Below are positions 51,866-61,477 of a DNA stretch of 64,000 bases, one piece after another. Location: NCBI RefSeq assembly GCF_027172205.1, contig NC_070619.1:2676001-2740000 (forward strand). The letters are read 5' to 3'. The position numbers and the translations under genes were made by a program. Source of the DNA: Podarcis raffonei (lineage: Eukaryota > Chordata > Lepidosauria > Squamata > Lacertidae). The notes under the pieces were generated by a model that saw only the letters and a program-made list of their open reading frames with translations, did not search any database and had not been told where the DNA came from. The first letter of the stretch is position 1. Every line of letters begins with the position of its first letter.

Positions 51866-51909
<44 letters not shown>
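51855..51909. repeat. (GAT)n/(AAT)n microsatellite
   Basis: Triplet run at the end of a LINE tail. Confidence 0.95.
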
Positions 51910-51910
<1 letters not shown>

Positions 51911-52190
51911 GTCAATAGCTAGAGAGAGGTGCCAGAACTCGCCCTTGTTCTCTTATAATGGTAATGGCACCCACCTGAGAGGTGCTGGGTTCAAGGTGAG
52001 GGAGTCAGGGTGTTTTACAACATTCAAAAGCTTGATCCTGAAAAACCATGTAATAAGAGCAAATAGGTTAAAAACGGAAGGATTTGGAGGGAGTTTTTAG
52101 CTTGCGCAGATACCAAGATCATTGAAAGCACACGTGTGTGTACACACACTCACACCCAGACCAAAGAATATTGAGAACTCTGATTAGTTA

Positions 52191-52361
52191 CCGTATTTTT
52201 CCGTGTATAAGATGCCCCCCATGTATAAGACATCCCCTATTTTTGGGTACTCCAAATTAAGAAAACACCCCCTCAGCACTACCTGTGTATAAGACGAGCC
52301 CCAATTTTAAACAGAATTTTTCGGTTAAAAAAAACCTAGTCTTATACATGGAAAAAAACGG
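52191..52361. mobile_element. Mariner-like miniature element (CCGTATTTTTC family), 171 bp
   Basis: Ends CCGTATTTTTCCGTGTATAA and the complement of CCGTTTTTTTCCATGTATAA, with exact TA flanks at 52189-52190 and 52362-52363. Same subfamily as 25714-25860. Confidence 0.92.
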
Positions 52362-52524
52362 TACGTTTGCTGGGAACCTAAGCACTTCTGTGAGGAGTAA
52401 GCTACAGTTAACAGGATTATTGGTGTGTGTGTGTAGAAATGTGCTTTACATAGTCTAGCAAAGGGACATTTCTCCAACATTTCTCCTACAAAAATAGGAT
52501 AAATTGCTTTCTGCTAACCAATAA

Positions 52525-52900
52525 TTAATTCTGATGCTCATATTTCAAATCCTGCTTGCGTTTCCATCTCCACGTGGTACTGTAGTTCTTTAAATACTCA
52601 GTAACAGCTCTCCCGTCCTCAAGGAATTTATCCTCATTTTGGTCTCTAATCTTTGCTGTTAATCTTGCCAGCTCCGCAAACGCCATCGTTTTCAAAAGCC
52701 AGTCTCCCTTTGTTGCAACCTCCTCTTCTTCCCATCTCTTGCTGCTGTCGTTGTACACATAAATAAGGAAGTTTTTAATGTTTGATGTCTTGTGGTGTTT
52801 TTATGTTTTGCTGGAAGCCACCCTGAGTGGCTGGGGCAACCCAGTCAGATGGGCAGATAACAACAACAATAGTAATAATAGTAATAATAATAATAACAGA
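52525..52900. mobile_element. L1 fragment (-) followed by an L2-type tail (+)
   Basis: The reverse strand 52758-52525 encodes MAFAELARLTAKIRDQNEDK and YSTTWRWKRKQD, the C-terminus of L1 ORF2. 52790-52895 is a plus-strand tail (GCCACCCTGAGTGGCTGGGG) with a TAA-rich run. Confidence 0.7.
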
Positions 52901-53079
52901 GTGGGCTCCATGGGCCATATTGGGCCTCCCCAGTCAGGAGCACAGTGAGATTCTGACTGTCTGCTCCTCAGCTGTGGAATCACCTGCGGCACAGATTCAA
53001 TTAAATGAATATTCAGTTTAAATAAGTAGCATAAGAATGTGGTTTGATTGAGGACTGGAGTCTTGCACCGCTTTTTGTT

Positions 53080-53235
53080 TTTTAAGAGGAAAGACCATAA
53101 CGCAGTTGTTGGACACCTGTTTGGCATGCAGAAGGTGGCAGGTTGAATCCCCGGCTCCTCCCGGCAGAGCTGGGGACGGGTGCCCACCTTGAAATCTTAG
53201 AGAGCCCCGTAGATGATGCTGAGCTAGACTGGAAG
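53080..53235 (+). repeat. tRNA-derived SINE
   Basis: Contains GGTGGCAGGTTGAATCCCCG (B box) and CCTTGAAATCTTAGAGAGCC, like the reverse-strand copy at 26985-27411. Confidence 0.65.
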
Positions 53236-53452
53236 AGCGCTCTGATTTACAGAGTCATATAATCATAGAGTCGGAATCTCATTTCTTCTAACTTTAAGCC
53301 GAAGATTCAAGTCCCACCCTCCAGAACCGGAGAAAGCAAGTTTGCTCCCCGTTCAATGGGGCAGCCATGGGACTCAGCAGAAGGCAGCTCAGAAATTATG
53401 TCCGTCCCACAAGCTGAAAGCCTTCACACCTCCGGTTTTCTTAATTTCTTTA

Positions 53453-53909
53453 CAGTGGTACCTCAGGTTAAGTACCGGATTTTTTGCTCTATAACACTCC
53501 CTTTTTCCCTCCTAAAAAGTAAGGGGAAATGTGTGTGCGTCTCATGGAGCGAATGCAGGCTGCACAGCTATCCCAGAAGCCAGAACAGCAAGAGGGATTG
53601 CTGCTTTCACTGCGCAGCAATCCCTCTTGCTGTTCTGGCTTCTGGGATTCAAAATATTTTTTTTCTTGTTTTCCTCCTCCAAAAACTAGAGCGAAAAATA
53701 CGGTTCTTACTTCGTTCCGAAGGTCCGTACTTAACCTGAAACTGTTCTTAACCTGAAGCACCACTTTAGCTAATGGGGCCTCCTGCTGCCACCGCGCCGC
53801 CGGAGCACGATTTCTGTTCTCATCCTGAAGCAAAGTTCTTAACCTGAAGCACTATTTCTGGATTAGCGGAGTCTGTAACCTGAAGCGTATGTAACCCGAG
53901 GTACCACTG
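53453..53909 (-). mobile_element. CAGTGGTACC-family miniature element hosting another element
   Basis: Outer ends CAGTGGTACCTCAGGTTAAG and the complement of CAGTGGTACCTCGGGTTACA, with TA at 53451-53452 and 53910-53911. The middle is interrupted by 53475-53703. The right part matches 14984-15225 closely. Confidence 0.9.
53475..53703. mobile_element. Mariner-like miniature element with a 34-bp perfect hairpin, nested
   Basis: Ends CCGGATTTTTTGCTCTATAA and the complement of CCGTATTTTTCGCTCTAGTT, left flank TA, right flank TT (decayed). Inside, 53570-53603 is exactly complementary to 53615-53648 with an 11-base loop. Same family and same layout as 41880-42479. Confidence 0.9.
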
Positions 53910-53929
53910 TATTGCCCTTTTGCCAGGCT

Positions 53930-54180
53930 GCTCAAAGCACCATGCAGAATCTTCACCCCTTCGTGTTTCATTCTCACACAACCACCCTGTGGAGTAGGCT
54001 AAGATGAGAGGGACAACAGACTAGGACACGGGAGGCCTGAGTTTGAATCCTTTGGGAGCCAGTCACTGCCTCCCAGACTAACTTACCCTGTTGTGAAGGG
54101 AACAACCATGTGTACCACCTTGAAATTCTTGGAGAAAAAGGGGGCATATAAATGCAATCAGTAATCATAATAATTGATAA
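53930..54180 (+). repeat. tRNA-derived SINE with LINE-like tail
   Basis: Contains GGCCTGAGTTTGAATCCTTT (B box) and GCCAGTCACTGCCTCCCAGA, ending ACCTTGAAATTCTTGGAG and GCATATAAATGCAA. Related to the reverse copies at 49.3 and 55.0 kb. Confidence 0.7.
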
Positions 54181-54276
54181 TAAATCATTTGGATTGTTGG
54201 AATGGGTCGCTGGATTGTTTGGGAATTGCCCTTCTCCAAAAAATATCTCGTAAACACAAAGTATTTTTTTGTAATA

Positions 54277-54518
54277 CAGTGGTACCTCGGGTTACAGACT
54301 CTTCAGGTTACAGACGCTTCAGGTTACAGACTCCGCTAACCCAGAAATAGTACCTCGGGTTAAGAACTTTGCTTCAGGATGAGAACAGAAATCGAGCTCC
54401 GGCGGTGCGACGGCAGCGGGAGGCCCCATTAGCTAAAGTGGTGCTTCAGGTTAAGAACAGTTTCAGGTTAAGAACGGACCTTCAGAATGAATTAAGTTCT
54501 TAACCCGAGGTAGCACTG
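54277..54518 (+). mobile_element. Tc1/mariner-like miniature element (CAGTGGTACC family)
   Basis: Ends CAGTGGTACCTCGGGTTACA and the complement of CAGTGCTACCTCGGGTTAAG, with exact TA flanks at 54275-54276 and 54519-54520. The internal AGGTTAAGAAC repeats are conserved with the 14984 and 53453 copies. Confidence 0.93.
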
Positions 54519-54658
54519 TATATGCCACGATTTTATGCCACCAGTATATGCAAACATCTGGCTTACTTAAGATATTTATTAGAACCTGTATTCTCAATAG
54601 TGATGAAGCCCGCAGCTGGAGAATGCTTTGATTTTTTAATGAATCTTTATTATTTGTA

Positions 54659-54806
54659 AAGGGCAGCTCAGTGGGCTAGAGCGTGGTGCTGATAACAGCA
54701 AGGTTGCAAGTTCGATTCCTGTATGAGACAACTGCATATTCCTACATTGCATTGCAGGGGGTTGGACTGAATGATCCTTTCAACCCTACAATTCTATAAT
54801 TCTATG
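54659..54806 (+). repeat. tRNA-derived SINE with CR1-type tail
   Basis: Head GGGCAGCTCAGTGGGCTAGA (A box) and GCAAGTTCGATTCCTGTATG (B box). Tail GGGGGTTGGACTGAATGATC then CCCTACAATTCTATAATTCT. Confidence 0.8.
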
Positions 54807-55500
54807 TTTGTATGAGTTGACCCTTTATTCTCCCTTTGGAGCTGCGCTGTATGTTTAAAATCTTTTGATTGCTTGTCTTTTTTTGCACGTTGTTGTTGTT
54901 CTTTTGTCTTTCTGGGCTGTGGCGCTTTAAGGTTTAAAATCTTTTGACTGCTTGTCTTTTTTTTGCACGTTGTTGTTGTTGTTAGTAAATCAGTTTATTA
55001 AAAAAGGAACAAGCAGCCACACCCAGTGAGCTTGTGGCTGAGACATGGTCAGAATTCGAACCCGGGTCTCCCAGGTGCCTAATCCGACACACTCTTTCCC
55101 ACTGCACCTAGGGAGGAGGCTGGCGAGGCTCCTCTTGCGTCTCCGAACACCTGCTTGGGCTGTGAACGGGACGGGGAAATGGGGCTGCTCGTTTTGCAGG
55201 CTGGACAGGGTCCAGCGTGCTGGGTTTCAGATCCCTATTCTTAGAAGGCTGCCATGGGGTTTTTGACGATGACTGCACAGCCAAGGCTCTGGTTTGACAT
55301 ATCCGAGTGTGAATGAAGCCTGTGGCATCTTGCAGGAGAGGTGGGGTGGAAACTGGACTGCCGTTTAAGGCCCGGGGATATTACTTACACCACCCCCACC
55401 CCCCGCCCACCTGCAGCCACCCCACCCCTCCAACAGAACTCGGTATTTTAAAAAAGGGAATCTCCTAGGCTTAGAACCAATTCTCCACTTTCGAGACAGG
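54807..55500. other. Intergenic
   Basis: 54855-54905 and 54930-54980 are a short tandem duplication (TTAAAATCTTTTGA then GCTTGTCTTTTTTTGCACGT). 55020-55110 is a reverse tRNA-like SINE head. The remainder is unrecognised. Confidence 0.5.
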
Positions 55501-56010
55501 AGCCTTAATAATAATAATTTTATTATTTGCCCCAGCCACTCTGGGTGGCTTCCAGCATATACAAAAACATTATAATAAAACATTAAACATTAAAAAAAAA
55601 ACCTTCCCTATCCAGGGCTGCCATCAGACATCTCCTAAATGTTGTACAGTTGCTTATCTCCTTGGCTCGGGGGTCGCTAACCCCATACACTCCAACATTT
55701 CTTGGATGAAAATAGGGACCTTTAGGACCAGTGTTATATGATCCCGGCGGCCCCTCCCAGTCACCAGTCTGGCTGCCGCGTTCTGGATTAGTTGCAGTTT
55801 CCGGGTCACCTTCAAAGGCAGCCCCACGGAGAGCGCATTGCAGTAGTCCAAGCGGGAGATAACTAGAGCATGCACCACTCTGGCGAGACAGGGAGCAGGC
55901 AGGTAGGGTCTCAGATGGTGCTGGTAGACAGCCGCCCTGGACACAGAATTGATCTGCGCCTCCATGGACAGCTGTGAGTCCAAAATGACCCTCAGGCTGC
56001 GCATCTGGTC
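55501..56010 (-). mobile_element. L2 LINE 3' fragments
   Basis: The reverse strand encodes [37 protein letters not shown] and LQLIQNAAARLVTGRGRRDH, followed by the L2 tail at 55500-55640. A deletion joins the ORF to the tail near 55720. Confidence 0.85.
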
Positions 56011-57780
56011 CTTCTTCTTTTTTTATATATTTATTTATACAACAAGAAAAAAAAACACAAAAAAACCCACAAATACCAAATTACACACAAATTACAAAAA
56101 TAAACATAGACACATAATTTTCTTGGCAAACAATAAAACATCTATTGGTCTTAACACTAAAGACCCAACTTCCCGTCTATTCCATATTTCAAATTCATAT
56201 TACTTATTGCCAATACACATTTTTTTCATAATTAAACTTATTCTCAATAAATCTAATTTCTTCTATCTACCTAGCAACTATCACTGAAGTTCCTCGAATG
56301 CTGCAACAGAATTTAAGCTACTATATTTATTTTTCAGATATCTTTGAAAACCTCCCATTTAGAAACAAATTCCTGTTTTGATTTATTCTTTATTTTTTCT
56401 GATAAACCATCTAATTCGGCATATTCTGTCAGCTTTTGGATCCAATCTTGTATAGAGGGGATTTCATTACTCTTCCATTTTGCTGCGATCAAAACTCTTG
56501 CTGCCGCCGTCGCATATAAAAAGATACCCTTCCTCTTTTGTGGAATATCCAAATCTGTTATTCCCAGGAGGTAGGCCTCTGGTTTTTTATTGAAAGAGAT
56601 CTTTAGCATTTTTTGCAGTTCTGCATGTATGCTCTCCCAGAATACCTGTATTTTCCTACATATCCACCACATATGGAAGAACGTTCCTGAGTCTCCGCAT
56701 CTCCAACAATTACTTGACACATTTTTATACATTTTTGAAAGTTTCCATGGTGTTAGATACCATCGATGTTGCATTTTTTGAAAGTTCTCTCTAATCGTGT
56801 AACAGTTTGTGAATTTCCAATTGATCTTCCATAAATTTTCCCATTGGGCCATGGTTATTGAATGGCCAAAATCCTGGGACCACCTCACCATTGCCACTGT
56901 TACCTCCTCCTCCTTGACTGGACAGTCGGTAAGTTTTGGAAAGAGTTTTTCTTTTAGAATTTACAAGATCAGATTCGAATCGGGAAATTTCTGCTGAGAA
57001 CCCCTTTTGTTTGTCAGATTTAAATTTTTGAAATAACTGATGGTATTGGAACCAGTCTGAAATGTGTTCTCTTATTTCCTCAAAGTTTTTAAATTTTATT
57101 TGGTTATCCTCATTTTTTAGAAGTATTTTATATGTTGGCCAGCTTTCCTGAGTATTTTTCTGTTTTACTGCTATGGCTTCTACTGGAGAAGTCTACCACG
57201 GGACTTTAGGCTCCATCAGGTCTTTATATTTTTCCCATACAGCAAAGAGTGACTTTCTTGTTATATGGTTGGTAAAATTTTTATGAATTTTCGCTTTTCC
57301 ATATATCAGGTAGGCGTGCCATCCCCAACGGTTGTCAAAACCTTCCAGGTCCAGGAGGTCCGGATCCTGCAACGTGCACCAATCTTTTAGCCAGGTGAAA
57401 CAGGCAGCCTCGTAGTAAAGTTTTAGGTCGGGTAGGGAAAAGCCTCCTCTCTCTTTTATGTCTATTAAGATCAGGTGTTTAATCCTAGGTTTCTTCCCTT
57501 CCCACAGGAATTTGGAAATTTCTCTTTGCCATATCTTCAGACAACCTGCTTCACCCGGTATCGGAATCATTTGAAATAAAAAGATTAATTTTGGAAGCAC
57601 ATTCATCTTTATAATGGAAATCCTACCCAGAAATGTTAATTTTAGTTTCCTCCAGATTACCAAGTTTTTTCTAATCTCTAACCAAGTTTTGGTGTAATTA
57701 TCCTGAAATAAGTTTATGTTCTTGGGGGTGATCCGAATACCCAAGTATTTCGCTTTTGAAGAGATTTTCAGGCCCTTCCA
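56011..57780 (-). mobile_element. L1 LINE 3' half
   Basis: The reverse strand encodes L1 ORF2 C-terminal parts: YLGIRITPKNINLFQDNYTK, FLGRISIIKMNVLPKLIFLF and ISKFLWEGKKPRIKH at 57.2-57.8 kb, then SSNCWRCGDSGTFFHMWWIC (CX2CX7HX4C) and FLYATAAARVLIAAKWKSNE at 56.3-56.9 kb. Stops separate the two parts at about 56.9-57.2 kb. An A-rich 3' end faces 56011. Confidence 0.9.
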
Positions 57781-57962
57781 GAGCACAGTTACCCCATTCA
57801 GGACCAAGGAGTCCCCCACACCTGCCCGCCTCCTGTCCCCCCAAAACAGTAATCTCTGTCCATTAGCCGCCATCCATCCTCCAACCGCCTCCAGACACAC
57901 ACACAGTGGATCAATAAAGGTCCCCTCTGCACTATGCATTGAAAACAGCCTTAGACCTGCCA
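57781..57962 (-). mobile_element. L2 LINE fragment
   Basis: Resembles the L2 stretch at 3.1-3.2 kb: GTTACCCCATTCAGGACC and CCCCCACACCTGCCCG in plus reading. It is spliced directly to the L1 at a breakpoint near 57780. Confidence 0.75.
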
Positions 57963-58212
57963 AGAAAAAAAAAATATGTATGCTACAACAGCGGCAAGAG
58001 TCTTGTTAACACAAAAATGGAAGAACGAGGAAATTCCAACAAAAGAACAGTGGCAAGAAAGACTAATGAGCTATGCGGAACTGGCCAAGCTGACATATAA
58101 ACTGTGTGACAAGGACAATCATGACTTCAAGATTTTAATGTATTTTTAATCTTTGTTGGGAGCCGCCCAGTGTGGCTGGGTTGACCCAGCAAGATAGGCG
58201 GGGTACAAATAA

Positions 58213-58253
<41 letters not shown>

Positions 58254-58255
58254 AG
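57963..58255 (+). mobile_element. L1 fragment with L2-type tail and (ATT)n
   Basis: 57975-58100 reads in one frame as MYATTAARVLLTQKWKNEEI, the same L1 C-terminal motif as at 56.5 kb, here on the plus strand. 58144-58215 is a LINE tail and 58217-58250 an ATT run. Confidence 0.75.
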
Positions 58256-58763
58256 GAAGAATGGGAATTTTTCACAAATTATTTAAAAAGACAACAAAAT
58301 GGTTTGGAGTCCTTGGCAGGTTTTGAATAAACATCCACAAATTTATTTGTTGAATATATGATAAATAAGGCAATGATATGTACTAGGTTACAATATGCAG
58401 AGGATAATATGTGCAAAGGAACCCGAGAGAGGAGCTGAGGGAAGTCCGGGGAGGGGATAAAAAGTGGGGGATGTAAATGGATATATTGATTGATAATTTG
58501 GTTGTTAAAAAATTTATATATATATACACACATATATATATACACAGAAAAGCCTTGGAGCACTTTAAAGAGCCATGTTTCAACTCCCCGCCCCAATGAA
58601 TCCTGTAGCTTAAGGGTGCTGAGAGTTATTCAGAGACAGTGCGAGCAAAAGTTGCAGTCCAGCTGGGATTCGCACGGCTCTGGTCACTTCTGCTTGTTTC
58701 GTGACTTAACCTGGTCGGGATGCTGACAACAGATCTCTGCCTCGTTTCTCCTGTTGCGTTTAG
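58256..58763. other. Intergenic or intron, nothing coding recognised
   Basis: An A-rich L1-like end is at 58256-58500 and a TATATA/CACATA run at 58513-58545. The last 200 bp before the exon look unique and may hold upstream UTR or promoter sequence. Confidence 0.4.
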
Positions 58764-58887
58764 CAAGGGTTCCTCAGCGACGACATGGCGACGGGTCCCT
58801 GCGAGATCCTGGAGCGGAGCGAGGAGTCTCCAGATTCTTTGAAAGAGCCTCCGGTCCAGAAGCCATTGAAGGAGGAGATAAAAGAAG
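58764..58887 (+). CDS. First coding exon of an unidentified gene (position fits JSRP1)
   Basis: Acceptor GTTGCGTTTAG, 21 bases of 5' UTR, ATG at 58785 in a good context (GACATGG), then MATGPCEILERSEESPDSLK and EPPVQKPLKEEIKE, leaving one base before the donor GTATTT. The peptide is acidic, rich in Glu, Lys and Pro, with no signal peptide. The next exon at 60094 joins in phase. In mammals JSRP1, a Lys/Glu/Pro-rich junctional sarcoplasmic reticulum protein, lies beside OAZ1 and is divergent from it. The orientation here agrees, but the protein does not clearly match. Other charged proteins are possible. Confidence 0.5.
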
Positions 58888-59011
58888 GTATTTTAATGAT
58901 AGAATTGTAGAGTTGGAAGGGACCCTGCAATGCGGGGATATGAGCATGGCTTAGGGAATCTAAGCAACTTACGCCCTTTCAGAAGAACATGTGAAATATA
59001 CTATGCACAGG
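58888..59011. other. Intron sequence with a CR1 tail piece
   Basis: 58895-58935 contains a degraded CR1 end (ATAGAATTGTAGAGTTGGAA). The remainder borders the LTR element. Confidence 0.5.
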
Positions 59012-59608
59012 TGGGTTCAAATCCCACCTTCGTCGCCAGTGAAATCTACTCGGAGTTGAGAGTGGATTTCATGCTCTTTATTCAGCTCATAGTGGTGAGG
59101 AGGAATGGAAGTTCCCCCAGAATGTCTGCTTTATATACATTATTTACACAATGGGCCCCACGTGATTGGCTAATTACGGGATTCTCCTGTAGGCCAATCA
59201 GGTTGCGGATTCACTTCCACCTGGAGTTGGATTGGGTGGCTCCTGTGGACCAATCAGACTGCTGCATTCTGGATCCTATTGTTCTAGGACCAATCAGACT
59301 GCTGCATTCTGGATCCTACTGTTCTAGGACCAATCAGACTGCTGTGTTCTGGATCCTATTGTTCTAGGACCAATCAGACTGCTGTGTTCTGGATCCTAGG
59401 ACCAATCAGACTGCTGCATTCTGGATCCTATTGTTCTAGGACCAATCAGACTGCTGCATTCTGGATCCAATGTTCTAGGACCAATCAGACTGCTGCATTC
59501 TGGATCCTACTGTTCTAGGACCAATCAGACTGCTGCATTCTAGATCCTACTGTTCTAGGACCAATCAGACTGCTGCATTTTGAATCCTATTCAACTCAGT
59601 ACATAACA
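59012..59608 (-). mobile_element. Retroviral 5' LTR with primer-binding site, fossil
   Basis: In element orientation the LTR (59608-59040) starts TGTTATGTACTGAG and ends GTAGATTTCA. It has a TATATAAAG promoter motif, an AATAAAGAGC poly(A) region and nine tandem 40-bp units in its U3. Directly after it (59038-59021) is a primer-binding site that matches the 3' end of a serine tRNA (TGGCGACGAAGG...). The internal genes and the other LTR are absent. It begins like the family B solo LTR at 30630. It lies in the intron between the exons at 58764 and 60094. Confidence 0.85.
59247..59595. repeat. Nine-copy 40-bp minisatellite with CCAAT motifs
   Basis: Units start GGACCAATCAGACTGCTG at 59247, 59287, 59327, 59367, 59399, 59439, 59478, 59518 and 59558. 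Most are 40 bp; the fourth is 32 bp and the sixth 39 bp. Each holds one CCAAT box in the context ACCAATCAG. It lies within the LTR U3. Confidence 0.95.
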
Positions 59609-59699
59609 CCATGAGAACAGAAGATGAGGCTGCTGGGTCTCCTCACCTGGCCATGATCATCGTCTCCCCCATCATCTCAGCGCTGGTTCCCACCATTAA

Positions 59700-60049
59700 G
59701 TAAAGGTAAAGGGACCCCTGACCATTAGGTTCAGTCGTGACCGACTCTGGGGTTGCGGCGCTCATCTTGCTTTATTGGCCAAGGGAGCCGGCGTACAGCT
59801 TCCAGGTCATGTGGCCAGCAGGACTAAGCCGCTTCTGGCGAACCAGAGCAGCGCACGGAAACGCCGTTTACCTTCCCGCTGGAGCGGTACCTATTTATCT
59901 ACTTGCACGTTGACATGCTTTTGAACTGCTAGCTTGGCAGGAGCAGGGACCGAGCAACGGGAGCTCACCCCGTCGCGGGGATTCGAACAGCCAACCTTCT
60001 GATTGGCAAGTCCTAGGCTCTGTGGTTTAACCCACAGCGCCACCCAAGT
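59700..60049 (-). repeat. Sauria-type tRNA SINE with 11-bp target duplication
   Basis: A full-length reverse-strand copy between exact direct repeats CCCACCATTAA at 59689-59699 and 60050-60060. It is inserted 34 bp before the acceptor of the next exon, so it now abuts the branch-point region. Confidence 0.95.
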
Positions 60050-60093
60050 CCCACCATTAAAGTGATGCTAATTGGTGTGTGTTTCTTTAACAG

Positions 60094-60140
60094 ATGCCGC
60101 AATACCAGTAAGTAAAGAAGAGATCAACAGCACCCCAAAC
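60094..60140 (+). CDS. Second coding exon of the unidentified gene
   Basis: Acceptor TTCTTTAACAG, donor GTAAGT. Taking one base from the previous exon it reads DAAIPVSKEEINSTPN and ends at phase 0. The short length and Glu/Lys/Pro content match the first exon. No further exon could be tied to it before the window ends. Confidence 0.45.
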
Positions 60141-60402
60141 GTAAGTACGACTGCGTGTGGCAATGCTTTAAGACCCTTGCTTTCCAAGTCCTCTCTTGGC
60201 CCACATCCACACCTCACATTGAAAGCAGCATTTCTGCCGCTTTAACAGTTGCGACTTAAATAAAATTTTATTATTATTTTAGAATGTTGTATCATTTTAA
60301 TGCTGTTAGCCGCTCTGAGCCCGGCTTTGGCTGGGGCAGGCGGGATATAAATAAAAATTTATTATTATTATTATTATTCCTCCAAAGGATCCTGGAAACT
60401 GT
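60141..60402 (+). other. Intron with a LINE tail
   Basis: 60265-60360 is an L2-type tail (GGCTGGGGCAGGCGGGATAT) with a short ATT run. Confidence 0.6.
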
Positions 60403-60597
60403 AGTTTTTAATTTTAATTTTAATTTTAATTTTAATTTTAATTTTAATTTTAATTTTAATTTTAATTTTAATTTTAATTTTTTTTAATTTTAATTTTAAT
60501 TTTAATTTTAATTTTAATTTTAATTTTAATTTTAATTTTTTTAATTTTAATTTTAATTTTAATTTTAATTTTAATTTTAATTTTAATTTTTCATTCA
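60403..60597. repeat. (TTTTAA)n hexanucleotide satellite tract
   Basis: About 195 bp of TTTTAA units in three blocks, separated by two T-rich interruptions near 60478-60486 and 60536-60542. Read through on either strand it encodes alternating residues (NF or KL). Confidence 0.95.
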
Positions 60598-61140
60598 TGA
60601 CATACATCTCAACTTCTTAACATTTACTATATATTCCTCCCTCCCTCCCGTCCAAGGCTTCCCCCAACTTCTGCTTCTGGTTTGTTTCTATGTTCACCCA
60701 CTTTGCTATCTCTCAAAAGAAAAAATTGTTAATAACATAACATCAAACCTAAAAACATAAAAATAAAATTAAATACACCATCCCATTTCACTATCTTCTG
60801 AACATTTTCTGATGCTGATAATGTGGATGTTTATTTAAATCCTGCCATCGTCTACTGCTTTTCTTTGTTTCTGCAAATATAATATGAATGGTTCCCAATC
60901 TTTTTCAAAGCCTGTTGTGTTTTTCTCTTAGTCTTTCTGTCGTTTTTTGCCAGTTCTGCATAGTTCATCAACTTCTCTTGCCATTGTTCTTTAGCTGGTA
61001 TTTCTCCAGTCTTCCCATTTTGTGCAATCAACATTCTTGCTGCTGTAGTGGCATACATAAATAAAGTCCTCATTTCTTTTGGTATGTCTTGACCTAAAAT
61101 ACCTAATTAAAAAGGCTTCTGGGTTGTTGTTTTTTACAAA
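60598..61140 (-). mobile_element. L1 LINE 3' fragment
   Basis: The reverse strand encodes MRTLFMYATTAARMLIAQNG, KEQWQEKLMNYAELAKNDRK, the L1 ORF2 C-terminus, followed by a non-coding end towards the satellite tract. Confidence 0.8.
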
Positions 61141-61179
61141 AGTTAGGAACTATATTTTGTTAAGGGTGCTGAGAATTGT

Positions 61180-61477
61180 TAGGCACATAGAGGAGGGAGA
61201 AAGGTTGTTTTCTGCTGCTCCAGAGAAGCGGACACGGAGCAATGGATCCAAACTGCAGGAAAGAAGATTCCACCTAAACATTAGGAAGAACTTCCTGACA
61301 GTAAGAGCTGTTTGACCGTGGAATTTGCTGCCAAGGAGTGTGGTGGAGTCTCCTTCTTGTAGTTTGGATCCATTGCTCCGTGTCCGCTTCTCTGGAGCAG
61401 CAGAAAACAACCTTTCTCCCTCCTCTATGTGACATCCTTTTCTATATTTGAACATGGCTATCATATCACCCCTTATC
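61180..61477. mobile_element. CR1 fold-back: sense and antisense copies joined
   Basis: 61180-61355 is plus-strand CR1 (ACATAGAGGAGGGAGAAAGG ... GGAGTCTCCTTCTT). 61356-61477 is the reverse complement of an overlapping CR1 stretch. The shared part (about 75 bp) forms an inverted repeat around a roughly 100-bp centre. The junction lies in a CTTCTT motif present in both strands. Confidence 0.88.

Noticed and set aside
59011-59038. A partial serine tRNA gene
   Set aside because: Only the T-arm and CCA-bearing 3' end are present, and genomic tRNA genes do not encode CCA in vertebrates. The position directly after an LTR fits a primer-binding site.
59247-59595. CRISPR array of nine repeats
   Set aside because: The units are contiguous with no unique spacers and lie within an LTR.
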